A stretch of DNA of 45,858 nucleotides, taken from NCBI GenBank assembly GCA_040881685.1, contig JBBECS010000032.1, forward strand, positions 1 to 45,858, read 5' to 3'. The notes below the pieces were generated by a model. The model was not told the DNA's origin. It searched no databases and worked only from the letters and a program-made list of their open reading frames with translations. Below are positions 32,131 through 40,046 of the stretch, piece after piece. This stretch comes from Acidimicrobiia bacterium (GTDB taxonomy: Bacteria; Actinomycetota; Acidimicrobiia; IMCC26256; PALSA-555). Position 1 is the first letter of the stretch. Every line of letters begins with the position of its first letter. Made by a program: the position numbers and the translations under genes.

Positions 32131-33314
32131 GCCAGGCGTTCGATCACGGTGGCGTTGGCTTGACCGCCGCCCTCGCACATCGTCTGGAAGCCGAACCGGC
32201 CGTTCGTCGCTTCGAGGTGGTTCAGCATCGTGGTCATCAGGCGAACGCCGCTTGCGCCGAGCGGGTGCCCGATGGCGATCGCGCCGCCGCGCGGGTTGTA
32301 CCTCGCCATGTCGGGCTTGAACTCCTTGGCCCACATGAGTGCGATCGCCGCGAACGCCTCGTTGCACTCCATAGCGTCGAAGTCTTCGATCGACATGCCC
32401 GTGCGCTCGAGCAGCTTCCGGGTCACCGGGTTGGGCGCGGAGAGCACCAACACCGGGTCGTCGGCGAGCACGGCGAAGTGGGCGAAGCGCGCCCGGATGG
32501 GAAGCCCGAGCCGCTCAGCCGTTGCCCGGTCCGCGATCAACATCGCAGACGCGCCATCGCTCATCTGCGATGAGTTCCCGGCAGTGATGTCTGGTGCGGG
32601 CTGGTCTTCCGGCATCCACACCGGCTGGAGGTTGGCCAGGACTTCCATCGTCGTCCCGGGGCGAATTCCCTCGTCGGCTTCGAGCATCTGACCCGTCTCG
32701 TTGCCCTGCTCGTCGCGAATGGGTACCGCGACGATCTCCTTCGCGAAGTGACCGTTCTCGGTGTTCTCGTGGGCACGCCGATGGCTCTCCACCGAGAAGG
32801 CGTCCATCTCTTCGCGCGTCACACCGAACTTCTCGGCCAACACTTGCGAGACCCAGAACTGCGTACCCAGCACGCCATTGCAGGCCTCGAGGAAAGCCGG
32901 GCTGAACGGCCCGATGCCGCCCTTGGAGTTGCTCCCCATGGGCACTCGCGTCATGGTCTCGACACCGCACGCGATCCCCAGGTCATACGCGCCGGCCATC
33001 ACACCCTGCGCGACGAAGTGCATCGCCTGTTGCGACGACCCACATTGTCGGTCGACGCTCGTCGCCGGCACGTGCCACGGCAGCCCGGCCGCGACCCACG
33101 CGTTGCGCGTGACGTTGCAGCCCTGCTCCCCTGCCTGGCTCACACAACCGCCCACGACGTCGTCGATCGTTCCGGGGTCGACGTCGTTTCGGTCCAGCAG
33201 CGCCCGGAGCGCGAATCCGAGAAGGTCACTCGGATGCCAGCCCGAGAGCGCACCCTTGCGCTTGCCGATCGGGGTCCGGACGGTGTCGACGATCACGGCT
33301 TCACGACGTTCCAT
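32127..33314 (-). CDS. Thiolase (acetyl-CoA acetyltransferase, FadA-like)
   Basis: A 395-residue degradative thiolase with a complete catalytic set: nucleophile Cys in VDRQCGSSQQA, His in GGAIAIGHPLGASG and acid/base Cys in TMCEGGGQANA. The N-terminus AVIVDTVRTPIGKRKGALSG is canonical. It cleaves 3-ketoacyl-CoA with CoA, the last step of beta-oxidation, and contrasts with the thiolase-like protein at 19893 that lacks these residues. ATG 33314 has no obvious Shine-Dalgarno sequence. The aldose epimerase gene is coupled to its 3' end. Confidence 0.94.
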   Translation of the reverse strand: MERREAVIVDTVRTPIGKRKGALSGWHPSDLLGFALRALLDRNDVDPGTIDDVVGGCVSQAGEQGCNVTRNAWVAAGLPWHVPATSVDRQCGSSQQAMHFVAQGVMAGAYDLGIACGVETMTRVPMGSNSKGGIGPFSPAFLEACNGVLGTQFWVSQVLAEKFGVTREEMDAFSVESHRRAHENTENGHFAKEIVAVPIRDEQGNETGQMLEADEGIRPGTTMEVLANLQPVWMPEDQPAPDITAGNSSQMSDGASAMLIADRATAERLGLPIRARFAHFAVLADDPVLVLSAPNPVTRKLLERTGMSIEDFDAMECNEAFAAIALMWAKEFKPDMARYNPRGGAIAIGHPLGASGVRLMTTMLNHLEATNGRFGFQTMCEGGGQANATVIERLA

Positions 33315-33375
33315 TATTCGGGTCGACTCCGTTCCGGCGTCCCGACCATCCGGTCACGCCTCCACTGCGTCTCCA

Positions 33376-33391
33376 TTAGCGCGCATGCTAA
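33376..33391. promoter_or_regulatory. Possible operator between thiolase and 33485 gene
   Basis: TTAGC (33376-33380) and GCTAA (33387-33391) form an inverted repeat with a 6-bp centre in the 170-bp divergent gap. On the minus strand it contains TAGCAT, a possible -10 for the thiolase. The match is short and could be chance. Confidence 0.3.
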
Positions 33392-33484
33392 CGCCGACTT
33401 CCTCACAGGAGGCTGCCTGCCCCCGCGTGATGAGGTAGAACATCGCGCAGCCGACGCATTCGACGATCTGCCCAGGAGCACCAG

Positions 33485-33922
33485 ATGTCCGACGTCCCCG
33501 AACACGATCACATCATCGACACGGGCAAGAGCCACCTCACCCTCGAGGAGCTCGGGCACGTGCAGCCCGGCATGGCGCGAGTCATGCCCGAGGTCGGCGC
33601 GCGCATCTGGAAGTGCTTCTACGCGGGCAAGGCCAAGAACAAGCCGCTCGCGGCGTTCCAGTTGAAGGAAGCCGTGAACCTCATGGAGATGGGTGTGCTG
33701 CTCCGGCCGAAGTACACCGACAACATGTACAAGTTCATCGAGGAGCAGGTCGAAGTCGTCAAGAAGGCGATCGATTCCGAAGACTGGGATGCGTTTGAGC
33801 CTGCGTTTCACGAGATGATCGACTGCGCCAACGCCTATCACGAGGTGTACGACAAGCCCTACCTTCGGTGGAAGATCCCCGATACGCCGCCGCCCGACCT
33901 TGATATGACGCCGCGCGGCTGA
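33485..33922 (+). CDS. Conserved hypothetical protein
   Basis: A 145-residue soluble, mostly helical protein with no signal peptide. It contains FQLKEAVNLMEMGVLLRPKYTDNM, CANAYHEVYDKPYLRWKIP and a C-terminal PPPDLDM, a pattern I have seen in uncharacterised actinobacterial and proteobacterial proteins. ATG 33485 has AGGAG seven nt upstream. The ETF-like gene follows 30 bp later on the same strand, hinting at a shared transcript, and the thiolase is divergent. Function unknown; the conserved Tyr/His/Trp cluster suggests ligand binding. Confidence 0.7.
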   Translation: MSDVPEHDHIIDTGKSHLTLEELGHVQPGMARVMPEVGARIWKCFYAGKAKNKPLAAFQLKEAVNLMEMGVLLRPKYTDNMYKFIEEQVEVVKKAIDSEDWDAFEPAFHEMIDCANAYHEVYDKPYLRWKIPDTPPPDLDMTPRG

Positions 33923-33952
33923 CAACGCCCGCGCGCGAGTCTTGTTCGCGCG

Positions 33953-35035
33953 ATGAACATTGCAGTGCTCGTCAAGCAGATCTCGGGCGAGGGCGGCCCG
34001 TCCATGGATTCGCTGTCCCGACGGGCCGTCGCGCAAGGGGCCGAGCTTGCTGCCGCCGTGGGCGACGGCGTCTGTACGGCCGTCACGCTGGGGCCCCCCG
34101 AGGCCGAGGACGTCGTGCGGGAAGCTGCCGCATGGGGACGGATCTGCAGCGTCATGACCTTCGGCGTGCTGATCATCGACCCGCAGGTCGACGGGGCTGA
34201 CGGCCTCGCCCCGGCACAGACGATCGCCCAAGCCTTGCGACGCGAGGGACCGTTCGACCTCGTGCTGCTCGGTGCGCGGGCCGAAGACGGCGGCACCGGC
34301 CTGCTCGGTCCGCAGGTTGGCGAGCTGCTCGACCTCCCGTTCGTCGACAGCGCGCGCTACCTGAGCATGCAGGCCACCTCGATCCACGTGCGCGCGGAGC
34401 AGGGCGACGGCTGGCTCCAGGCGACCGTCGAGCTCCCGGCGGTCGTGTCGTGCGCGGCCGGGCTCATCGACCCGTGCGAGGCATCGCCAGCCGCGCGCGA
34501 CCTCGTGCCGCGGGAACGCATCCGCACCATCTCCACCGCGGATCTCGGCCCAGCTCCTCCGGGACTCGAGGTGGCGCAGGCGCCGAAGACTTCGAGTGGG
34601 CCGATCGCGGTCGTCGGCGAACCAGGACGACCCGACGTCACCGCCGCGCTGCTCGCCGTAGGAGCGGACCGCGCAAGCACCGCGGGCAGACAAGTCGTCG
34701 CCATCACCACCACGGACGCCACCGACGCGCTCAGCGCGGACGAGATCGTGTACGTCTCCGGCGACGTGCAGCCCGAGGACGTGGCGCACGCGGTCGCCGA
34801 GTGGTCGCTAGGCACCTCGCCGAGCGCGGTGCTCGCGCCTGACACTGCGTGGGGCCGGGAAGTCGCCGGCCGTGTCGCGGTTCGTCTCGGCACCATGGCA
34901 CCGATCACGACAATCGACCCACCGTCCGGATCAGCCCTGCCCGCGCGCGAACTCGTGACGCCACGCCTCATGACGATCACCGTGCGACCCCGTAACCGCG
35001 TGCGCGTGGTGTCGCGCACGCGGCGAACGGCCTAG
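33953..35035 (+). CDS. Electron transfer flavoprotein beta/alpha-like fusion without FAD domain
   Basis: A 360-residue protein. Residues 1-~195 match ETF beta: MNIAVLVKQI, AVTLGPPEAEDVVREAAAWG, DGLAPAQTIAQALRREGPFDLVLLGARAEDGGTGLLGPQVGELLDLPFV. Residues ~200-330 resemble the N-terminal domain of ETF alpha (PIAVVGE, SADEIVYVSGD, AVLAPDTAWGREVAGRVAVRLG). The C-terminal FAD-binding domain of ETF alpha (SGxxQHxxG) is absent. Classical ETF therefore cannot be formed by this protein alone; it may act with a separate alpha subunit or bind only AMP/FMN. Its TAG overlaps the convergent DoxX stop within CTAG. Confidence 0.78.
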   Translation: MNIAVLVKQISGEGGPSMDSLSRRAVAQGAELAAAVGDGVCTAVTLGPPEAEDVVREAAAWGRICSVMTFGVLIIDPQVDGADGLAPAQTIAQALRREGPFDLVLLGARAEDGGTGLLGPQVGELLDLPFVDSARYLSMQATSIHVRAEQGDGWLQATVELPAVVSCAAGLIDPCEASPAARDLVPRERIRTISTADLGPAPPGLEVAQAPKTSSGPIAVVGEPGRPDVTAALLAVGADRASTAGRQVVAITTTDATDALSADEIVYVSGDVQPEDVAHAVAEWSLGTSPSAVLAPDTAWGREVAGRVAVRLGTMAPITTIDPPSGSALPARELVTPRLMTITVRPRNRVRVVSRTRRTA

Positions 35036-35562
35036 GCGCTCTTCGCGTTCGCCTTCGGGGGACGCCAGAACACGGCGAGGAAGGCGATGGTGCCGCCGAC
35101 ACCCAGTGCGACCGCCTCGATGGCGTTGAGGCAATGGTCAGTCACGAACGAGAACCCGAACGCATCGTCGAGCGACCACGTGCCGGGACCGAGCGTGCCC
35201 AACGCGAGCGAGAGCACGGCCAGCGTGGCCGTGTACTCCCAACCCTCACCCGGGTTGTTGCTCCAGAAGCCGTTCTTCCGGTGGTTGGTGACGAGGGCGA
35301 CGAGCACGATGGCCGCTGTCCCGCCGAACGCAACCGGCGTGAACAACCCGAGAACGAGGGCCGGGCCCACAGCCAGCTCCGTGAGCGTGACGTTCCATGC
35401 GTGAAGCTTCCCCGGCTTGAGCCCGAGACTCTCGAACCAGTTGGCCATGCCCGGCCCACTGCGCACGGACTTCAGGTGGCGCCACCCATGAGCGAACATC
35501 ACGCCACCCACCCACACGCGGGCGACGAGCAGTGCGAGATCGATGACGTCTTGCTGGCTCAC
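35032..35562 (-). CDS. DoxX family membrane protein (copy 2)
   Basis: A 176-residue four-helix membrane protein of the DoxX family. Shared segments with the upstream paralogue include RVWVG..FAHG, LKPGKLHAW, LGLFTPVAFG, RKNGFW and GWEYTATLAVLSLALGTLGPGTWSLDD. GTG 35562 has GGGAGG upstream. The family includes subunits of quinol oxidases and thiosulfate:quinone oxidoreductases, but most members are uncharacterised. It is second in a tandem pair with 41 bp between the genes. Confidence 0.87.
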   Translation of the reverse strand: MSQQDVIDLALLVARVWVGGVMFAHGWRHLKSVRSGPGMANWFESLGLKPGKLHAWNVTLTELAVGPALVLGLFTPVAFGGTAAIVLVALVTNHRKNGFWSNNPGEGWEYTATLAVLSLALGTLGPGTWSLDDAFGFSFVTDHCLNAIEAVALGVGGTIAFLAVFWRPPKANAKSA

Positions 35563-35603
35563 GCCCCACCTCCCTCAGAGGCGGTGACGCTAGCGCGCGG
35601 GCG

Positions 35604-36146
35604 TCATGCGGCTGCGGCCTTCGCCTTCGCCGGCGCGGCTGACAGCTTCGCCGGCCGCCAGAACATCGCGAGGAACGCACCGGCGAGGCCGACGGCGATC
35701 GCGACCGTGATGATGAGCGCGGTTCCAGGTTCGAATGGGAACGTGAGGTCGGCGATCCAGTCGAGGGACCATTCACCGGGTCCGAGCGCCCCCATCGCGA
35801 CCGACACGACCCCCAAGGTCGCCACGTACTCCCAACCGCGCGCACCGGTGAAGAAGAAGCCGTTCTTGCGCTGCTCGGCCAGGAAGGTGACGAGCATCAA
35901 CGCGGCGACGACCCCGAACGCGACTGGGGTCACGATGCCCACGATGAGCAGCTCGGCGAGCACGAGCTCGACCACGCTGAAGGCCCACGCGTGCACCTTG
36001 CCGGGCCGGATGCCGACCTTCTCGAGGTCTTCGGACACCCCCTGGTTCCGTACGGTGCGCAAGAGGTGATTGGCGCCGTGGATGAAGATCACGATGCCGA
36101 TCCACACGCGCACGATGAGCAGCACAAGATTCCAGGTGTCCTCCAC
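35604..36146 (-). CDS. DoxX family membrane protein (copy 1)
   Basis: A 180-residue paralogue of the neighbouring DoxX protein with the same four helices and the segments RVWIGIVIFIHG, IRPGKVHAW, IVTPVAFG, QRKNGFFF, GWEYVATLGVVSVAMGALGPGEWSLDW. GTG 36146 has AAGGGG six nt upstream. The two probably arose by tandem duplication and are co-transcribed. Both end in an Ala/Lys/Pro-rich cytosolic tail. Substrate or partner unknown. Confidence 0.87.
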   Translation of the reverse strand: MEDTWNLVLLIVRVWIGIVIFIHGANHLLRTVRNQGVSEDLEKVGIRPGKVHAWAFSVVELVLAELLIVGIVTPVAFGVVAALMLVTFLAEQRKNGFFFTGARGWEYVATLGVVSVAMGALGPGEWSLDWIADLTFPFEPGTALIITVAIAVGLAGAFLAMFWRPAKLSAAPAKAKAAAA

Positions 36147-36223
36147 GTGATACCCCTTCTTCGAGAACCCACCCGGTCATACCCACAACCTTCAGCGCTA
36201 ACCATCCTCCCCATGGGGGCGTC

Positions 36224-36229
36224 TAGGCT
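36224..36229 (+). promoter_or_regulatory. Candidate -10 (TAGGCT) of the amidohydrolase gene
   Basis: TAGGCT lies 36 nt before ATG 36266, giving a leader of about 30 nt that ends in the ribosome-binding GGGGGTG. The 119-bp gap also contains the short palindrome CCCCATGGGG. Confidence 0.35.
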
Positions 36230-36265
36230 GACGCGAACGTCAGGATCACAGCCCGGGGGTGTGCC

Positions 36266-37456
36266 ATGCAGGCCGAAGACCTCATCCTGGTCAGCGTCGA
36301 CGACCACGTCGTTGAGCCACCCGACCTCTTCGAGGGGCACCTGCCCGAGAAGTGGATGGAGTTCGCCCCGAAGTTCATCCACAAGGACAACGGCACCGAC
36401 GTGTGGTCCTACGAGGGTGGCGAGATCCCCAACATCGGCCTGAACGCGGTCGCGGGCAAGCCGCCCGAGGAGTACGGCATCGAGCCCACGGCGCTCGCCG
36501 ACATCCGCAAGGGTTGCTGGGACATCCACGAGCGCGTGAACGACATGAACCGCAACGGCGTGCTTGGCTCCATGTGCTTCCCGAGCTTCGTGCAGTTCTG
36601 CGGCCAGCTGTTCTCGCGGTCCAAGGACCTCAACATGGGCCTCAACCTGCTGCGGGCGTACAACGACTGGCACATCGATGAGTGGTGCGGCACGTATCCC
36701 GGCCGTTTTATCCCCCTCACCATCCCGCCCATCTGGGACCCCCAGCTCATGGCGGACGAAGTGCACCGCGTCGCCAAGAAGGGCGCGCACGCCGTCACCT
36801 TCTCCGAGAACCCGGCCAAGCTCGGTTGGCCCCACATCTTCGGGGGTCACTGGGACCCGTTCTTCGCCGCGTGTCAAGAAGAAGGCATGGTCATCTGCCT
36901 GCACATCGGCTCCTCGTCCACCACGCTCGCGCTCGAGCCGGGCGCGCCGATGGACGTGATGATCCAGCTCACACCACTGAACACGATGCACGCGGCCACC
37001 GACCTGCTCTGGTCGAAGGTGTTGCGCCAGTTCCCGGACTTGCAGTTCGCACTTTCCGAGGGCGGCACCGGCTGGGTGCCGTACTGGCTCGAGCGCGCCG
37101 ACTACACGTACCAGCAACACCGCTTCTGGACGCACCAGGACTTCGGCGACCAGCTCCCGAGTCAGGTGGCGCTCGACCACTTCAGCTTCTGCTTCATCAG
37201 CGACCGCGCCGGCGTCGAGGATCGGCACCGCATCGGCATCGACAACATCACGTGGGAGTGCGACTACCCGCACTCCGACTCCACGTGGCCGCACTCACCA
37301 GAGGCCATGGCCAAGCAGGTGGAGGGCGTGCCCGAGGACGAGGTGGCCAAGATCACCTACGAGAACGCGATGCGGATCTACAACTTCGATCCGTTCACGC
37401 ACCGCCCGAAGGAGCAGGCGACGGTCGGCGCACTGCGAGCCGGGGTGAAGGACTAG
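36266..37456 (+). CDS. Amidohydrolase 2 family protein
   Basis: A 396-residue metal-dependent hydrolase or decarboxylase of the ACMSD/amidohydrolase-2 family. Visible features are the N-terminal ILVSVDDHVVEPPDLFE (DDH in place of HxH), MCFPSFVQF, YPGRFIPLTIPPIWDP, MVICLHIGSS with a metal-binding His, LSEGGTGWVPYWLERADY and WECDYPHSDSTWP with the metal Asp. Homologues are highly amplified in Acidimicrobiia and mycobacteria and are often found with lipid-catabolic genes. It is monocistronic with a leadered promoter and divergent from the DoxX pair. Reaction unassigned. Confidence 0.87.
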   Translation: MQAEDLILVSVDDHVVEPPDLFEGHLPEKWMEFAPKFIHKDNGTDVWSYEGGEIPNIGLNAVAGKPPEEYGIEPTALADIRKGCWDIHERVNDMNRNGVLGSMCFPSFVQFCGQLFSRSKDLNMGLNLLRAYNDWHIDEWCGTYPGRFIPLTIPPIWDPQLMADEVHRVAKKGAHAVTFSENPAKLGWPHIFGGHWDPFFAACQEEGMVICLHIGSSSTTLALEPGAPMDVMIQLTPLNTMHAATDLLWSKVLRQFPDLQFALSEGGTGWVPYWLERADYTYQQHRFWTHQDFGDQLPSQVALDHFSFCFISDRAGVEDRHRIGIDNITWECDYPHSDSTWPHSPEAMAKQVEGVPEDEVAKITYENAMRIYNFDPFTHRPKEQATVGALRAGVKD

Positions 37457-37459
37457 GGC

Positions 37460-37651
37460 TCAGCGTTCCCGCGCCACATGGCGGAGGTCTGGGAGCAGCC
37501 CTTCGCGCTGGAGCGCGCGGACCGCCCGCTCTTCGGCCACATCGATCACCAGGGCATCGCCGGGCTCCCGGCTGGTGACGAACATGACGACGCAGTCGTC
37601 GCACGCATCGGTGTGCTGCATCACGCAGGTATCGCAGTCGATGATCCTCAT
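37460..37651 (-). CDS. 63-residue CxxC..CxxC protein
   Basis: A small soluble protein starting at ATG 37651 (MRIIDCDTCVMQHTDACDDC). Cys6, Cys9, Cys17 and Cys20 form two CxxC pairs within 15 residues, suitable for zinc or an iron-sulfur centre, followed by an acidic helical tail. A longer frame continues upstream, but it runs through the repeat copy F and is not credible. I do not recognise the family. It lies 3 bp from the convergent amidohydrolase stop. The 106-bp gap upstream contains only the repeat. Confidence 0.65.
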   Translation of the reverse strand: MRIIDCDTCVMQHTDACDDCVVMFVTSREPGDALVIDVAEERAVRALQREGLLPDLRHVARER

Positions 37652-37687
37652 GCCGTGAGCGTCACACGGGGGTGTGACACCCACATT

Positions 37688-37745
37688 CGCTCGCTCGCTG
37701 CGGGCCCGGGATACCCGTCCCGCGGCCGTTCGCTCGCTGGCGAGC
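37688..37745 (-). repeat. Paired-palindrome repeat, copy F
   Basis: A 58-bp element colinear with copy D: CGCTCGCT, CTGCGGGC, GGGATACCC, CGCGG, then CGTTCGCTCGCTGGCGAGC identical to D apart from one base. It sits between the 63-residue protein and the 3' end of arsR. Confidence 0.7.
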
Positions 37746-37757
37746 GCCTGCGGTTCG

Positions 37758-38105
37758 CTACGGCGCCGCGCGCGAGGCGGTGGTCGGGACCGCGAGGGCG
37801 TCTCGGAGCAGGGCGACCCGCTCGGGAGCTGCCCGGTACCAGACCCACTTGCCCCGCTTCTCACGTCCGAGCAGGCCGGCGTCCACGAGGGTCGAGAGGT
37901 GGTGACTGACCGTGGGCTGGCTGCGGCCGAGCGTCGGCACGAGCTCGCAGGCGCACACCTCTCCCGCCGGCGCGTTCGCTACCAGGCTCAGCAGCCGCAG
38001 GCGCGCCGGGTCGGCAAGCACCTTGAAGGCAGTCGCCAGCTCGGTGGCGTCGTCCTCGTCGAGCGCGGCCTCGAGGACCGGCTCGCAACACACCCGGATC
38101 TCCAT
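37758..38105 (-). CDS. ArsR/SmtB family metal(loid)-responsive repressor
   Basis: A 115-residue winged-helix repressor that releases DNA on binding metal or metalloid. The helix-turn-helix is LGRSQPTVSHHLSTLVDAGLLGREKRGKWVWY. The sensor motif VCACEL in helix 3, together with the N-terminal VCCEP, gives several candidate thiolate ligands, like the ELCVCDL site of As(III)/Cd(II) sensors. GAGGAG before ATG 38105 sets the start and excludes the seven-residue-longer frame. It is divergent from the cadI-like gene across a symmetric operator. The last few codons run beside repeat F. Confidence 0.92.
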   Translation of the reverse strand: MEIRVCCEPVLEAALDEDDATELATAFKVLADPARLRLLSLVANAPAGEVCACELVPTLGRSQPTVSHHLSTLVDAGLLGREKRGKWVWYRAAPERVALLRDALAVPTTASRAAP

Positions 38106-38116
38106 CACGGCTCCTC

Positions 38117-38163
38117 GTATTGACACTCATCAATCTATCTGATAGATAGACAATGGTCAATAC
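38117..38163. promoter_or_regulatory. Symmetric divergent promoter/operator of arsR and cadI
   Basis: Everything is symmetric about base 38140. A 15-bp palindrome ATCTATCTGATAGAT (38133-38147) lies inside outer arms GTATTGAC (38117-38124) and GTCAATAC (38156-38163). The arms supply the -35s: TTGACA at 38120 (plus) and TTGACC at 38160 (minus). The -10s are TAGATA (38143-38148, plus) and TAGATT (38137-38132, minus), each 17 bp away. ArsR bound at the centre would block both genes. Confidence 0.75.
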
Positions 38164-38188
38164 ATAGCCGATTCCCCAAGGAGGAGCC

Positions 38189-38584
38189 ATGGCTCGGGTG
38201 CAGCTCGCTCTCAACGTCGCCGACATCGACCAGGCCGTGGACTTCTACTCCCGCCTCTTCGGCGTCGAGCCCAACAAGCGCAAGCCGGGCTACGCCAACT
38301 TCGCGGTCGCCGACCCCCCGCTCAAGCTCGTGCTCTTCGAGGCACCGGGCGCCACCGAGCGGCTGAATCACCTCGGTGTCGAGGTCGAGACAAGCGACCA
38401 GGTCGGACAGGCCGCGGCGCGCATCTCGGAAGCCGGCCTGCCGACGGTCGGCGAGGACGGCACGACGTGCTGCTACGCGGTCCAGGACAAGGTCTGGGTC
38501 GACGGCCCTGACGGGCCGTGGGAGTGGTACACGGTACTCGCCGACGCCGACGAGCTCGTCTGCGCTCCAGACGACTGCTCCTGA
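38189..38584 (+). CDS. cadI: ArsI/CadI family metalloenzyme
   Basis: A 131-residue vicinal-oxygen-chelate protein that is close to mycobacterial CadI. It keeps ARVQLALNV, GYANFAVADPPLKLVL, HLGVEVE (His61), TTCCYAVQDKVWV with the vicinal Cys94/Cys95, and WEWYTV (Glu112). ArsI relatives cleave the carbon-arsenic bond of organoarsenicals, while CadI is induced by cadmium; position 5 is Gln as in CadI rather than His. AAGGAGG precedes ATG 38189. Regulation by the divergent ArsR is strongly suggested by the shared operator. Confidence 0.92.
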   Translation: MARVQLALNVADIDQAVDFYSRLFGVEPNKRKPGYANFAVADPPLKLVLFEAPGATERLNHLGVEVETSDQVGQAAARISEAGLPTVGEDGTTCCYAVQDKVWVDGPDGPWEWYTVLADADELVCAPDDCS

Positions 38585-38594
38585 CACCATTGAA

Positions 38595-38637
38595 CAAGTG
38601 ACGCTGAGGTTCCGTATTTCAACCTGAACGTCACTTG
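38595..38637. terminator. Bidirectional hairpin terminator
   Basis: CAAGTGACG (38595-38603) pairs perfectly with CGTCACTTG (38629-38637), and AGGTT (38607-38611) with AACCT (38621-38625), around a 9-nt loop. It lies between the convergent cadI and NYN genes. There is no strong T-run on either side, so it may be factor-assisted. Confidence 0.6.
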
Positions 38638-38651
38638 CTCGCTCTTGGGGC

Positions 38652-40046
38652 CTAGCGACGCAGGACGTCGAGGAGCGTGGCCGCGGGCACGACGGTGGCG
38701 CCTTCGGCCTCGGCGTGGTCTCGGACCCAGCCGTCGGACGAGGCCACGATCACCGGCACCCGCTTGGGCCGTGCGCCCACCTCGCGCACGACGACCGGGT
38801 CGGCCTCCTCCCCCGCCGCTGAGAACACCACGTGCACTCCGGCGCGCTTGGGCTGCGACACGCCGACGACATCTGCGCCGTCGAAGACGACGAGCACGTC
38901 ACAGCGGAGCCGAAGGTGGAGGCGTTCGAGTGCCGCGAGGAGACACGTGCGCTGTTCGGCCGGCCGCGCGTCGGACCAGCCGGCCATCGACACGTTGTAA
39001 CCATCGACGATGAGCGCGAGGCCGCGAGTTCGGAGCATCGTGTCGAGCGCTTCTGGCGTGTCGGCGCGCATCCCTGGCGGGCATGGCACCCGCGTCCGCT
39101 TGGGTGCGGACGTCGGGGCATCGGGTGCGTAGGGCACCGGGGGTGCTGCGTCGCGGGCTTGGCGCGTGATGCCCTCCAGGGAGGTCGCGAGGTTCCGTGC
39201 TGCTTCTGCCGCGATCGCCAGCGCCTCCAGATCGGGGGTGTCGGCCTCGACCCGGTCGGGCTGCGCACGGGCGTTGAGCTCGCGACGCGCCAACCGGAGT
39301 TGGAGCTCCGCTTCACGGGCCCGATCCGCTTCACGCTCGAGTCGTGCCTCGGCCGTCGCGGCGCGCCCCGTCGCCTGCTCAGCAACGAGCTCTGCGTCGT
39401 TTCGACGTTGCTGCGCGTCGTTGACTTCGCTCGCTGCGCTCTCCTCCCGCTCCCGGCGCGTGGCGCGCTCGTCACGCAGCTCGGTCTCGACCCGGGCCGT
39501 CGCGGCCTGCGCTTCGTCGCGGGCCTGCTCGGCTCGACGACGAGCCTCCTCGACCGATGCCAGGCGCACTTCCCAGGCCTTCGTGTCGTCCTCACGCTCG
39601 TGCTCCGTGCGGTCACGCTCGGCCGCGGCACACACCATGCCGAGGCCGAACGTCCACCCCTTGGGGCGGGCGGCGTAGAGAGCAGACGCGAGCAGCGGCA
39701 GGTCGGAGCGCTCGGCGGCGTCGGCCACCCGCTCGGGCGCGGCGTCGACCGACCATGCCTCCAGCGCGGCGGCCACTTCGGGCTGCTCACGGAACTTCTC
39801 GACGACGTCGTCGCGGAAGCCGTCGTCGACGTCGAACGCGCGCCGCAGCTGTTGACGGGCCGGGCCGCTCGTCGTGAGCCGTCGACGGTCGAATCCGGCG
39901 AGCGGCCTGAGCACACCCGGAGCATCACCGGGATCCAGTCGGGCCAGGACGCTCGCGGCGACGTCGAGGAGCGGCACGAGGAGCGACTCCGCAACCGGCA
40001 GGGTCTCGCCGATGCGAGAAGCCTCGCGTTGGGTCGAGGAGGTCAC
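38652..40046 (-). CDS. NYN (YacP-like) domain protein with coiled coil
   Basis: A 464-residue protein. Residues 1-~140 are a helical N-terminal domain, ~145-285 a long charged coiled coil (Arg/Glu/Ala-rich), and ~345-464 an NYN/PIN-like nuclease domain with LIVDGYNVSMAGW, VLVVFDGAD and VIVASSDGWVRDHAEAEGATVV, the acidic metal positions of YacP-type RNases. GTG 40046 overlaps the stop of the Zn-ribbon gene as GTGA. The promoter of this two-gene unit overlaps a consensus SOS box, suggesting induction by DNA damage. RNA or DNA as substrate is not decided by the sequence. Confidence 0.85.
   Translation of the reverse strand: MTSSTQREASRIGETLPVAESLLVPLLDVAASVLARLDPGDAPGVLRPLAGFDRRRLTTSGPARQQLRRAFDVDDGFRDDVVEKFREQPEVAAALEAWSVDAAPERVADAAERSDLPLLASALYAARPKGWTFGLGMVCAAAERDRTEHEREDDTKAWEVRLASVEEARRRAEQARDEAQAATARVETELRDERATRREREESAASEVNDAQQRRNDAELVAEQATGRAATAEARLEREADRAREAELQLRLARRELNARAQPDRVEADTPDLEALAIAAEAARNLATSLEGITRQARDAAPPVPYAPDAPTSAPKRTRVPCPPGMRADTPEALDTMLRTRGLALIVDGYNVSMAGWSDARPAEQRTCLLAALERLHLRLRCDVLVVFDGADVVGVSQPKRAGVHVVFSAAGEEADPVVVREVGARPKRVPVIVASSDGWVRDHAEAEGATVVPAATLLDVLRR

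Noticed and set aside
33314-34789. Long minus-strand open frame opposite the ETF-like gene
   Set aside because: No domain, no start signal, and it spans two plus-strand genes with proper starts.
36206-36218. CCCCATGGGG palindrome as an operator of the amidohydrolase gene
   Set aside because: Too short and GC-rich to separate from chance; no second half-site.
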